From contig CP019636.1 of the NCBI GenBank assembly GCA_002163975.1, forward strand, positions 3,235,001 through 3,299,000: 64,000 bases of DNA, in the 5' to 3' direction. Below, piece after piece: positions 54,925-62,170 of this stretch. Source of the stretch: Nostocales cyanobacterium HT-58-2. GTDB taxonomy: Bacteria > Cyanobacteriota > Cyanobacteriia > Cyanobacteriales > Nostocaceae. Positions within the stretch are counted from its first letter, which is position 1; every line of letters starts with the position of its first letter. The position numbers and the translations under genes are program-made. Under the pieces are notes generated by a model, which saw only the letters and a program-made list of their open reading frames with translations, was not told the DNA's origin and searched no databases.

Positions 54925-55986
54925 TTAATACTCTTGCCCATGTTTATCTATCCACTCTAAAATCCGATTCCATGCCCACCATTTATCAGGATCTTGTGCT
55001 TGGCGTTGGCACTCTTGACTACTGATATAGCCAACATGACCGCCGTGACGGGTTAGTAATAAATCTATCTTTGGGTTACGAGCACAGGCAGCTTGTAACT
55101 CAGGTATGATGGCTGGCTCAAAGAACGGGTCGTCTTCAGCGTATATAATCAAAGTGGGTTTTGTCAGATTTGGCAGCAGTGGCAAAGCGCTCGTTGCCTC
55201 GTAGTAAGCATCCACTGTCGGGAAACCCAGTCGCCCAATCACAAGTTCCTCATCAAAACCCCAGATACTGTTTGCTCTTTCAATCGCTTCGGTGTCAAAA
55301 CTTCCAGGATGAGCATCATGAATTTGCCACGCGAGTTTTTTCAACTGCCGAGCGATCGCTCTTTCAAAATATTTTCCCACAGGGTGTTTGACTAAAAAAG
55401 AGAGCGATCGCAAAGAATCCAAACTTGGACAAATGACGGCAGCACCACCAATGTCACTGTCTTCTAACCCTAAATTCTCATCCTCTTTGATGAATTCCGC
55501 AGCAGCTTTCACTGCCCATAGCGCTAATTGTCCCCCAAGAGAGTACCCCGTAAACCAAAATTTTCCTGGGCATCCCATTGCTTTGGCAGTCGCAGCAATG
55601 CGAACAAAATCTTCTCCTTCGTACAACCCATCACTTGTTAACGTTGGTGACAACTGGGCTGTCTTGCCGTGGGCACGCCAATCAAATAGGACGACGGCAT
55701 ATCCTTGAGCAAATGCTTTACGCCCCAACAGCCTCAAGTACCATTGATTATGCAAATCGCCTGTGATGCCATAAGTCCCCACAATAGTGCTGTGAGCGTT
55801 TTTAGGGATAGCAACCCATCCAAAAATAGGTACCCCTTGGGCACCTACAAATATTTTTTCTTGATAAAGCGGCTCTGGGGAGTTTGTTGTATGTTCCCAG
55901 TCACGACTAGCCCACAAAGCAGTGTAGACTGTCATGACAACACCATTTTGCAAAAACCGCGATGGACTGTAAGAGGAGTCACACAT
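54925..55986 (-). CDS. Alpha/beta hydrolase
   Basis: The 353-residue alpha/beta-hydrolase fold enzyme has its nucleophile elbow in FWFTGYSLGGQLALWA (Ser near 149), the oxyanion-side segment GTYGITGDLHNQWYLRLLG, the FDWRAHGKTAQLSPT strand, acid residue in LIIYAEDDPFFEPAI and the catalytic His in LLTRHGGHVGYIS. This matches the YheT/serine-aminopeptidase-like group. An ATG at 55935 (MTVYTALWASRDWEHT) is an alternative start. No signal peptide. Substrate unknown; it is divergent from rpaA. Confidence 0.85.
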   Translation of the reverse strand: MCDSSYSPSRFLQNGVVMTVYTALWASRDWEHTTNSPEPLYQEKIFVGAQGVPIFGWVAIPKNAHSTIVGTYGITGDLHNQWYLRLLGRKAFAQGYAVVLFDWRAHGKTAQLSPTLTSDGLYEGEDFVRIAATAKAMGCPGKFWFTGYSLGGQLALWAVKAAAEFIKEDENLGLEDSDIGGAAVICPSLDSLRSLSFLVKHPVGKYFERAIARQLKKLAWQIHDAHPGSFDTEAIERANSIWGFDEELVIGRLGFPTVDAYYEATSALPLLPNLTKPTLIIYAEDDPFFEPAIIPELQAACARNPKIDLLLTRHGGHVGYISSQECQRQAQDPDKWWAWNRILEWIDKHGQEY

Positions 55987-56143
55987 TGAGACCGAAATTT
56001 AGTATAGTTTAGATTTGGTTTGACAATCCCTTAATCTTAATCTTTATGTTAGATTTAAAATATTTTTTATAATCAGTAAAGCAATCTTTGTATCTACCAA
56101 AGGTTCTTATTTATCCTTAATAAGTAGTAATAAACTTTTTATA

Positions 56144-56887
56144 ATGCCGAGGATTCTTGTCATAGACGATGACCCTGCAATTTCAGAACTCGTTGCCGTC
56201 AACTTGGAAATGGCTGGCTATGATGTCAGCCAAGCTGAAGACGGCATCAAAGGTCAGGCACTAGCTCTCCAGCTACAGCCAGATTTGATTATGCTTGACC
56301 TGATGCTGCCCAGGGTGGATGGATTTACCGTTTGTCAACGCCTACGTCGCGATGATCGTACTGCTGAGATTCCTGTTTTGATGTTGACGGCTTTAAGCCA
56401 AACGCAGGATAAAGTCGAAGGCTTTAATGCTGGCGCAGATGATTATCTGACTAAGCCCTTTGAAGTCGAAGAGATGCTGGCACGAGTACGGGCACTCTTA
56501 CGACGTACTGACCGAATTCCTCAAGCAGCCAAACACAGTGAAATTTTGAACTATGGACCGCTGACCCTAGTTCCAGAAAGGTTTGAAGCGATATGGTTTG
56601 GTCAGACAGTCAAACTAACTCACTTGGAGTTTGAACTCTTGCACTGCTTGCTTCAACGCCATGGTCAAACAGTTTCTCCTAGTGAAATTCTTCGGGAAGT
56701 CTGGGGATATGATCCAGACGATGATATAGAAACCATTCGCGTGCACATCCGCCACTTGAGAACCAAACTAGAACCTGATCCACGCCACCCCCGCTATATC
56801 AAAACAGTGTATGGTGCTGGTTATTGCTTGGAGTTACCCAGTATACCTCAATCGACTGAAGGTGCTTCAACAACATCAGGAGTTTAG
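56144..56887 (+). CDS. rpaA: OmpR-family regulator RpaA
   Basis: The 247-residue response regulator has receiver motifs [20 protein letters not shown], phosphoacceptor Asp in [16 protein letters not shown] (near 53), and [20 protein letters not shown]. The winged-helix DNA-binding domain has [38 protein letters not shown] and the final [15 protein letters not shown]. The sequence agrees closely with my memory of RpaA, the regulator through which the KaiABC clock, via SasA and CikA, controls circadian gene expression. SasA is not in this window. The start is immediately at MPRILV with no extension. Confidence 0.93.
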   Translation: MPRILVIDDDPAISELVAVNLEMAGYDVSQAEDGIKGQALALQLQPDLIMLDLMLPRVDGFTVCQRLRRDDRTAEIPVLMLTALSQTQDKVEGFNAGADDYLTKPFEVEEMLARVRALLRRTDRIPQAAKHSEILNYGPLTLVPERFEAIWFGQTVKLTHLEFELLHCLLQRHGQTVSPSEILREVWGYDPDDDIETIRVHIRHLRTKLEPDPRHPRYIKTVYGAGYCLELPSIPQSTEGASTTSGV

Positions 56888-57186
56888 TTACAAAAGCCCA
56901 ACAGACAAGGTGCTGTCCCTACGGAAAGCCGCTACGAGTCTTGTGTAACCTTTTACTGTACTGATAATCGACCTGTCCAAATGTGTCTTTACAGATTCGG
57001 TTTCCAAGCGTGTTAAGAGGGGACGCAGTTTTAGTTGTAGAGGATGAACTTACTCTTGCGTCCCCGTGATAGATTGTTCGCTCAATGCACGACTCATTTC
57101 TGTTAATGCAAAAAATTGACGCTCTACGCTACAGAAAAGAAGAGAGTGTCAATCATGCATAATAAGTAGGCGGACAGAATTTTTTA

Positions 57187-57260
57187 TAGGATGCGTTAGC
57201 CCAGAGTACAACATCAATCGCAAAGAACGGCATGGGTTACGCTTTGCTAACCCATCCTAC
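57187..57260. repeat. Palindromic repeat, second copy of the 19280 family
   Basis: TAGGATGCGTTAGC at the left and GCTAACCCATCCTAC at the right, about 74 bases in all. The ends match the element at 19280-19356. It lies in non-coding sequence downstream of rpaA. Confidence 0.6.
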
Positions 57261-57485
57261 ATTTATTTACGTCCAGCTACTTATACCCCAATACGGTTCA
57301 GTTAAGGCTCAAAGCAGTATTGATGACATGAAAAGACCTCTGTGGGTGAGTCCAGTGCTGCAGGAGGTGAGACCAGTGCTGCAGGAGGGTAACCCTGCCG
57401 TAGGCAACTGGCGCTCGCGGAGCGTATCCGTAGGATTCACCCGTAAGGGTCATAAGACCTGCAAAGGCAAGCAACGACGATGAAA

Positions 57486-57520
57486 CTAAAATCCCCCGCC
57501 TTTAGGCGTGAGGAGTGTCA
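57486..57520 (+). mobile_element. Solo right end of an IS200/IS605-type element
   Basis: AAAATCCCCCGCCTTTAGGC, with the small hairpin CGCC-TTTA-GGCG, then GTGAGGAGTGTCAA. This resembles the 3' ends of cyanobacterial TnpB-carrying elements, which overlap the guide (omega/re) RNA scaffold. No tnpB lies upstream, so only the end is left. The assignment rests on memory of such ends. Confidence 0.45.
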
Positions 57521-57545
57521 ATAACTCACCACTAACTATTAGCCA

Positions 57546-58598
57546 CTAATCATTACCATTATTCAGTTTACGTTGTAACTGCTTTAGTGCTTGATACATT
57601 TCTGGTAAGCGTCCCAGAACAGCTGACACCTTCAAGTACTGTTTGTGAGGTAGCGCTGGACTTCCAGAGACAATTTCTCCTGGTGCAACATCATTATGAA
57701 TTCCAGCTTTTGCAGATGCGATCGCCTGATCGCCAATCTTCACTTGATTGGCAATTCCTGACTGTCCAGCTAAAATAACACCATTGCCAAGTTTCACACC
57801 TCCCGCCATACCAGACTGACCAGCTAACGCACAACCAGAACCAATTTGGCAACCGTGACCGATTTGCACCAAATTATCAATTTTAGTATTGCGACCTATC
57901 CGTGTTTCTCCTACCGCTGGGCGGTCAATGGCGCTGTTACAGCCCACTTCTACACCATCTTCTAAAACGGTGTAACCAGATTGCTCCATTTTTATCCAAC
58001 CCCTGGAACTGGGAACAAAGCCAAAGCCTTCTGCACCAATGACAGCACCACTGTGAATCATACAATCTGCACCAATCCGACTCCGTTCGTGAATGGTACA
58101 GTTCGCGTGTAAGGTCGTGCGATCGCCTATTTTGACATCTGGATAAATCACCACATTCGGATGAATGCACACATCATTGCCAATCTCTACTCCTTGCTGA
58201 ATGACAGCATGAGGACCTACATACACCCCGTGACCAATTTTTACTGTAGGGTGAATAACGGCAGTAGGATGAATTTCTGCGGTAGGACGCCAGGGTTGGT
58301 AAAACAGGGTAATGACTTTGGCAAATAGGAGTCTTGGTTCTGGCGTTGCGATCCAAACAATACCCCGTTCTTGTGCTTGTGTCTGTAAGGTTTCATCTAC
58401 AGGCAAAATTAAAGCACTGGCACTGGTTTGGCTGACCATAGAGGCAAATCTTGCTCCTTCAATGTAGCTGAGATTACCCGTTATTGCTTCATCAACTGCT
58501 GCTACTCCTGTAATTTCCGGGTCTTGGTCTTTGTTTGAGCAGAGGCTACTGTTGGAAGCAGCATTCCCAAGTTTTTCTAAAATTTCACTAAATTTCAT
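57546..58598 (-). CDS. lpxD: UDP-3-O-acylglucosamine N-acyltransferase
   Basis: From the ATG at 58598 (MKFSEILEKLGNAASNSSLC) the protein has about 350 residues. The N-terminal uridine-binding domain (about 1-100) is followed by a left-handed beta-helix with hexapeptide repeats (VIHPTVKIGHGVYVGPHAVI, VVIYPDVKIGDRTTLHANCT). The catalytic His is in IDNLVQIGHGCQIGSG (near 247), and the C-terminal helix is QYLKVSAVLGRLPEMYQALK. LpxD adds the second acyl chain in lipid A synthesis. It is a single gene here; other lpx genes are not in the window, so it may be a second copy. Confidence 0.9.
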   Translation of the reverse strand: MKFSEILEKLGNAASNSSLCSNKDQDPEITGVAAVDEAITGNLSYIEGARFASMVSQTSASALILPVDETLQTQAQERGIVWIATPEPRLLFAKVITLFYQPWRPTAEIHPTAVIHPTVKIGHGVYVGPHAVIQQGVEIGNDVCIHPNVVIYPDVKIGDRTTLHANCTIHERSRIGADCMIHSGAVIGAEGFGFVPSSRGWIKMEQSGYTVLEDGVEVGCNSAIDRPAVGETRIGRNTKIDNLVQIGHGCQIGSGCALAGQSGMAGGVKLGNGVILAGQSGIANQVKIGDQAIASAKAGIHNDVAPGEIVSGSPALPHKQYLKVSAVLGRLPEMYQALKQLQRKLNNGND

Positions 58599-58797
58599 TG
58601 TTCTTTTTTCAGAAGTCTCACAGATAAGCACAATAATTGTCGCTTTTTGTTATCGTTATGTTCTTATTTCAACAGTTAAAGGGGAAGGGGAAAAGGGAAA
58701 AACCCTTGCCCTTTCCCCTTACAAAAGGTTACATGCTCAGTGGAATTGCACCAAATTATTTACAGCTCATAGAAGCCATTAATTTGTCACTCTGACT

Positions 58798-60150
58798 TTA
58801 ATCTTTCAACAACAAATAATATAATTTTCCATTGCCGCCCGTCACACCAGCGCGATCGCCTGCTAGTTTGCCAGACCCCATGAAATAATCAACTCGTCCT
58901 GGTCCTTTAATAGCGCTGCCTGTATCTTGGTCAAGCACGTAGCGGTTTACAGTACGATGCACTAGCTGTCCACCCCCAGCGGGATATGGCACACTCGTGT
59001 TAATCAGCGCTAATGCTCCTGGAGGCATAACAGATTTATCAGTTGCAATAGAACGTTCTGGTGTGACTGGCACCCGGATACTTCCCGTAGCAGGTGTACC
59101 ACCAGTTTCCTTGAAGAAGACAAAGCGTTCCCACCGGGGTAGATAATTATTCATCTCCTTTGGATTTTGCTGGAAATACTGAATCAAAACTGGCATTGTC
59201 AAACCCTTTAAGGGGAGTTTGCCATCTTTTGCCAGTTCTCCCCCTATGCTTGTCCAGGGGTAATCTGTGCCACCTGCATAGCCAACGGATGTTGTCGTGC
59301 CATTTGTTAACTTGAGTTGAGCGGAACCTTGGATCTGAATCAAGTAAGCGTCTAAGCGGTTACGAAACCAAAATAACTCTAAACCACGTAACGGGCTTTT
59401 ATTCCCGAGTAAACCATTTTTTCCTTCTAACTCAACCCGTTTCGGGTGTGGTTTCGCCCATTTATCAAAGTCAGGTGGTAGCCGATAAATAGGATACTTG
59501 TAGACTGAGGTGCGAACGCGACTGGCGGCATAAACAGGCTCGTAGTAGGCAGTAAATTTTACATTCCCATTGCCATCATTCCCAACTGACTGATAAAAGA
59601 CAAACTCCCGACGCACCGCAGCTTGCAGTTGTGCTGGTGATTCTGAACTCACAACCAATTGACGGAAACGTTGCAAACTACGACGGACGCGCTCGAGGCT
59701 GATCTGCTTGATGGGATAATTTTGATACGCTGCTACAGCCTTATCAGTTGTCAGGTAACGTAAGCTATTGTCTATTGCTGTTAATAGTGCCCTGCGATCA
59801 CCTCCGGTGCTGCGCTGTGCGTCATCGCCTCTGGTGGGGCGCCCAGCGTTATCACTCTTGAGGGTGCGGGGCTCTGCATCGCCTAGTTTCCCGTTTCCAC
59901 CCCAAATTTGCTCATCCCAACCCGGGCAGCTATACAAGGAGTTACAGAGAGTTTCTATATCTACTGGAACCAATGCTGGCGAAACTTCCTCAGGTTGACT
60001 AGGTTGTGGCGGTGGCGAAATCTCAGGTTGGCTTGGGACTGGTATTGGTATTGGTGGTAAGTAAGGAACCTGCTGAGCAAAAACTGACCAAATCGGATTA
60101 ACAAGGGCAATTCCTAGACTCAAGGAAGCCAAAGTAAGCGTTTTTCTCAT
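58798..60150 (-). CDS. mltA: MltA-domain lytic transglycosylase
   Basis: The 450-residue exported protein has a signal peptide (LTLASLSLGIALVNPIWSVFA) and then a Pro/Gln-rich linker (YLPPIPIPVPSQPEISPPPQ). A region near 85-120 contains an inserted repeat (AGRPTRGDDAQRSTGGDRRA). The MltA domain (about 195-330) has FTAYYEPVYAASRVRT and IQGSAQLKLTNGTTTSVGYAG, and the 3D domain (about 370-445) has FFKETGGTPATGSIRVPVTP, DTGSAIKGPGRVDYFMGSG with the catalytic Asp region. MltA cleaves peptidoglycan to anhydromuropeptides. The 84-codon gene 60154-60408 starts just upstream on the same strand. Confidence 0.9.
   Translation of the reverse strand: MRKTLTLASLSLGIALVNPIWSVFAQQVPYLPPIPIPVPSQPEISPPPQPSQPEEVSPALVPVDIETLCNSLYSCPGWDEQIWGGNGKLGDAEPRTLKSDNAGRPTRGDDAQRSTGGDRRALLTAIDNSLRYLTTDKAVAAYQNYPIKQISLERVRRSLQRFRQLVVSSESPAQLQAAVRREFVFYQSVGNDGNGNVKFTAYYEPVYAASRVRTSVYKYPIYRLPPDFDKWAKPHPKRVELEGKNGLLGNKSPLRGLELFWFRNRLDAYLIQIQGSAQLKLTNGTTTSVGYAGGTDYPWTSIGGELAKDGKLPLKGLTMPVLIQYFQQNPKEMNNYLPRWERFVFFKETGGTPATGSIRVPVTPERSIATDKSVMPPGALALINTSVPYPAGGGQLVHRTVNRYVLDQDTGSAIKGPGRVDYFMGSGKLAGDRAGVTGGNGKLYYLLLKD
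59793..59841 (-). repeat. GC-rich repeat inside the MltA gene
   Basis: Reverse complement of, and nearly identical to, the repeat at 23018-23065 over about 48 bases (shared core CACCGGAGGTGATCGCA). In this gene it is read as RPTRGDDAQRSTGGDR, a different frame from the propeller gene. It lies between signal peptide and catalytic domain, together with a second low-complexity block (GKLGDAEPRTLKSD). Confidence 0.78.
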
Positions 60151-60153
60151 GAT

Positions 60154-60408
60154 TTAGGTAAATCTTTCCACACTAGAACTAAAAATGGGTTCTACCCGGA
60201 TAGCCACAATCCGTGACGGACGAACTACCATGTACTCACCCTGAATATTTTTGATTGGTACGCTGATCAAGTCATTAGAAGTAGACTTCGGCACAAGCTC
60301 GCCACTATACCACTTCTGAAATTCTTGAATTGTTGGAAAACGAACTTCTTCACGGTGACCACTTTCCAGTAGGAGGTGTACGGCATACTCATCTGGTGTC
60401 CTTGGCAT
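60154..60408 (-). CDS. Small conserved cyanobacterial hypothetical protein
   Basis: The 84-residue protein begins MPRTPDEYAVHLLLESGHRE and contains FPTIQEFQKWYSGELVPK and VPIKNIQGEYMVVRPSRIVAI, suggesting a small mixed alpha/beta fold. No signal peptide or membrane segment. It ends four bases before the mltA start, so the two are probably one operon and its role may relate to cell-wall turnover. Family not recognised beyond the impression that it is widespread in cyanobacteria. Confidence 0.72.
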   Translation of the reverse strand: MPRTPDEYAVHLLLESGHREEVRFPTIQEFQKWYSGELVPKSTSNDLISVPIKNIQGEYMVVRPSRIVAIRVEPIFSSSVERFT

Positions 60409-61178
60409 ATCGGATTATTTGAAAAACATCCAACCCATGTTAACCACGTAACCCCCGAATGGGAAGAGGAGTCAGGGAGCTCGGGGTCTCCTCTGGGGAT
60501 GAGGGGAAAGCAAAAGCAGATGAGGAAGTCATATCTTTCCTCCTCATCTTCATCCCCTTCGTACTGTCGCCTATGACGGTGACTGGACCGGAAATAGTTC
60601 CCAAGGAAGCTGAAAGCAGGGATTTTTCACAATCACTACCAAAGTTTTGTTTATTGTTCAATTTTTACTAATATTTAAGAATGAATGAGTATTGACTCAT
60701 TTTTCACAAGGATATTGTTAATAGAAATATGAGATATTAATCGGGTTTTCTAAAAATTAGTTGTTTCATGAATTTGCTTAAAAAAGTAAAGTTTAATTAC
60801 AACAAAAACCACTCAGTTTCAACAAGTGCTAATTTAATAATTGAAGCTAAAAAGCTTCCCTGGCAGATAAAACAGCTAGATGGAAAATAAGTAAAGAGGT
60901 AAAAAACGCTGTTGAATCTACATCTGTCTCGAAACAACACAGCAACACCCACTCGAATGGTGATATTTCCTCAAATGTAGAAATACAGGGGGCGCTGTAA
61001 CCAATGAGTTATTGCTTTTAGAAAGAGTAATAAGCTCGGCGGTACATCCCTGGCTAGAATGCAGAATGAGAGGAAGTCACTCACCTAGTAGAAGTTTGGG
61101 TGTTGTTGTCATGAGGAGCGCACCTGGGTGTAAGCTTGTACAAAGCGAAATAGAAAGAGACAGTTGAAATAGCGCCTT
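60409..61178. other. Intergenic region with doubtful small frames
   Basis: About 770 bases. A GGAGTC/GGGGTCTCC-rich stretch lies at 60465-60500. An ATG frame at 60768-60890 encodes 40 residues (MNLLKKVKFNYNKNHSVSTS and on); a second frame (about 60851-61002, containing SLADKTARWKISKEVKNAVE) continues with similar composition, so this may be a frameshifted small gene. Neither part is recognised. A GTTGAAATAGCGCC leader precedes the next gene, with no strong ribosome binding site. Confidence 0.4.
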
Positions 61179-61949
61179 ATGTCAATAATTGCTCTTAGAG
61201 CATGGTATTTAGAAAACTATGAGCCGATTCCAGAACTGGAAAAACGTCCGCCGGATATTCGCCTCAGTAAAAAAAGCCTGCTCAAATCAGGTTTAAGGGC
61301 GGACTTTTTGGAAGAAAGTGAGCAAGTCAAGAAATCGACGTGGTTTGGGCGCTATCTAGAAGGAGAAAATATAGAATTTTATATTGAAGGTAGTGGTGGT
61401 TATTGTGTCGCCAATATTGACTTAATCAGTCATGAAATATATTTCACAAAACAGGCTGTGTTAGCACAGTTAGAACCAACAATCTTCTTATGCCATCAAA
61501 CTGAGTATCCGGCTGCAAGTGAGATTCTGCGAGAGTCATTGCTTGAAAGTTTAGCCATTTTGAACTTGCGATCGCGCTTACCTTTATCTTTAGTTGAGTC
61601 TTACCGCCCAAAGGAAGGTTCTGTGCGACTAAGCCGCACAATGATGCGAAAAATTCATAGAAGTTTGTTATTTCTTGCCGACGCCACACCCATTGCTAAA
61701 ATTGACGGCAAAGAAACAACTCAACTCATACCCAGCCCAATAGTTTGTGTTGAAATTGGCTATGCTATTCAAAGTAAGCGCTCTGACCAGATTCTCCTAG
61801 CGCAAATGCAACATCCTGACTTACCGGGACAATTTCCCTTTGATTTCCCACCATCGCAAATTTTACAATTTCACGACAGTACCCAACTCAGTAAAATCTT
61901 CCCTCAAGCAATTGAAAACCAGCTTGTACGATTTAAATTATTTGCATGA
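61179..61949 (+). CDS. Conserved hypothetical protein
   Basis: The 256-residue protein begins MSIIALRAWYLENYEPIPEL and includes TWFGRYLEGENIEFYIEGSG, a central helix SEILRESLLESLAILNLRSR and a basic region SYRPKEGSVRLSRTMMRKIH. No signal peptide, membrane helix or catalytic motif is recognised. The composition and codon use are ordinary for the genome, so I take it as a real cytoplasmic protein. It stands alone between two non-coding gaps. Function unknown. Confidence 0.7.
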   Translation: MSIIALRAWYLENYEPIPELEKRPPDIRLSKKSLLKSGLRADFLEESEQVKKSTWFGRYLEGENIEFYIEGSGGYCVANIDLISHEIYFTKQAVLAQLEPTIFLCHQTEYPAASEILRESLLESLAILNLRSRLPLSLVESYRPKEGSVRLSRTMMRKIHRSLLFLADATPIAKIDGKETTQLIPSPIVCVEIGYAIQSKRSDQILLAQMQHPDLPGQFPFDFPPSQILQFHDSTQLSKIFPQAIENQLVRFKLFA

Positions 61950-62170
61950 CCATTTGTTAACATATAAAGTATATCTCTTCACGTTTTTGCACACACAATT
62001 TGTTAGTATATTTTCTAATCTTTTTTCTCTTCCTTAGAATTTAGGCATATCTATAAAGGTAGATGTCATAAAAAGTCAACAAAAAGCATAAAATACTAAA
62101 GTAGAGGAACAAGTTTTCTAGCAGATTTGAAACATTACCGCGCTAGATAGATGCGGTTAAAAAGCCTTCA

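Larger units (their letters stand above)
56888..57545. other. Intergenic region with repeats and a transposon end
   Basis: About 660 bases between rpaA and lpxD with no gene. It contains the palindromic repeat at 57187-57260, a 21-base-period tandem at 57352-57388 (CCAGTGCTGCAGGAGG twice), a GC-rich block (GGCGCTCGCGGAGCG) and an IS200/IS605-like end at about 57486-57520. Confidence 0.6.

Noticed and set aside
57352-57388. Short tandem as a possible CRISPR start
   Set aside because: Only two units with a 21-base period and no spacers of constant length; not a CRISPR array.
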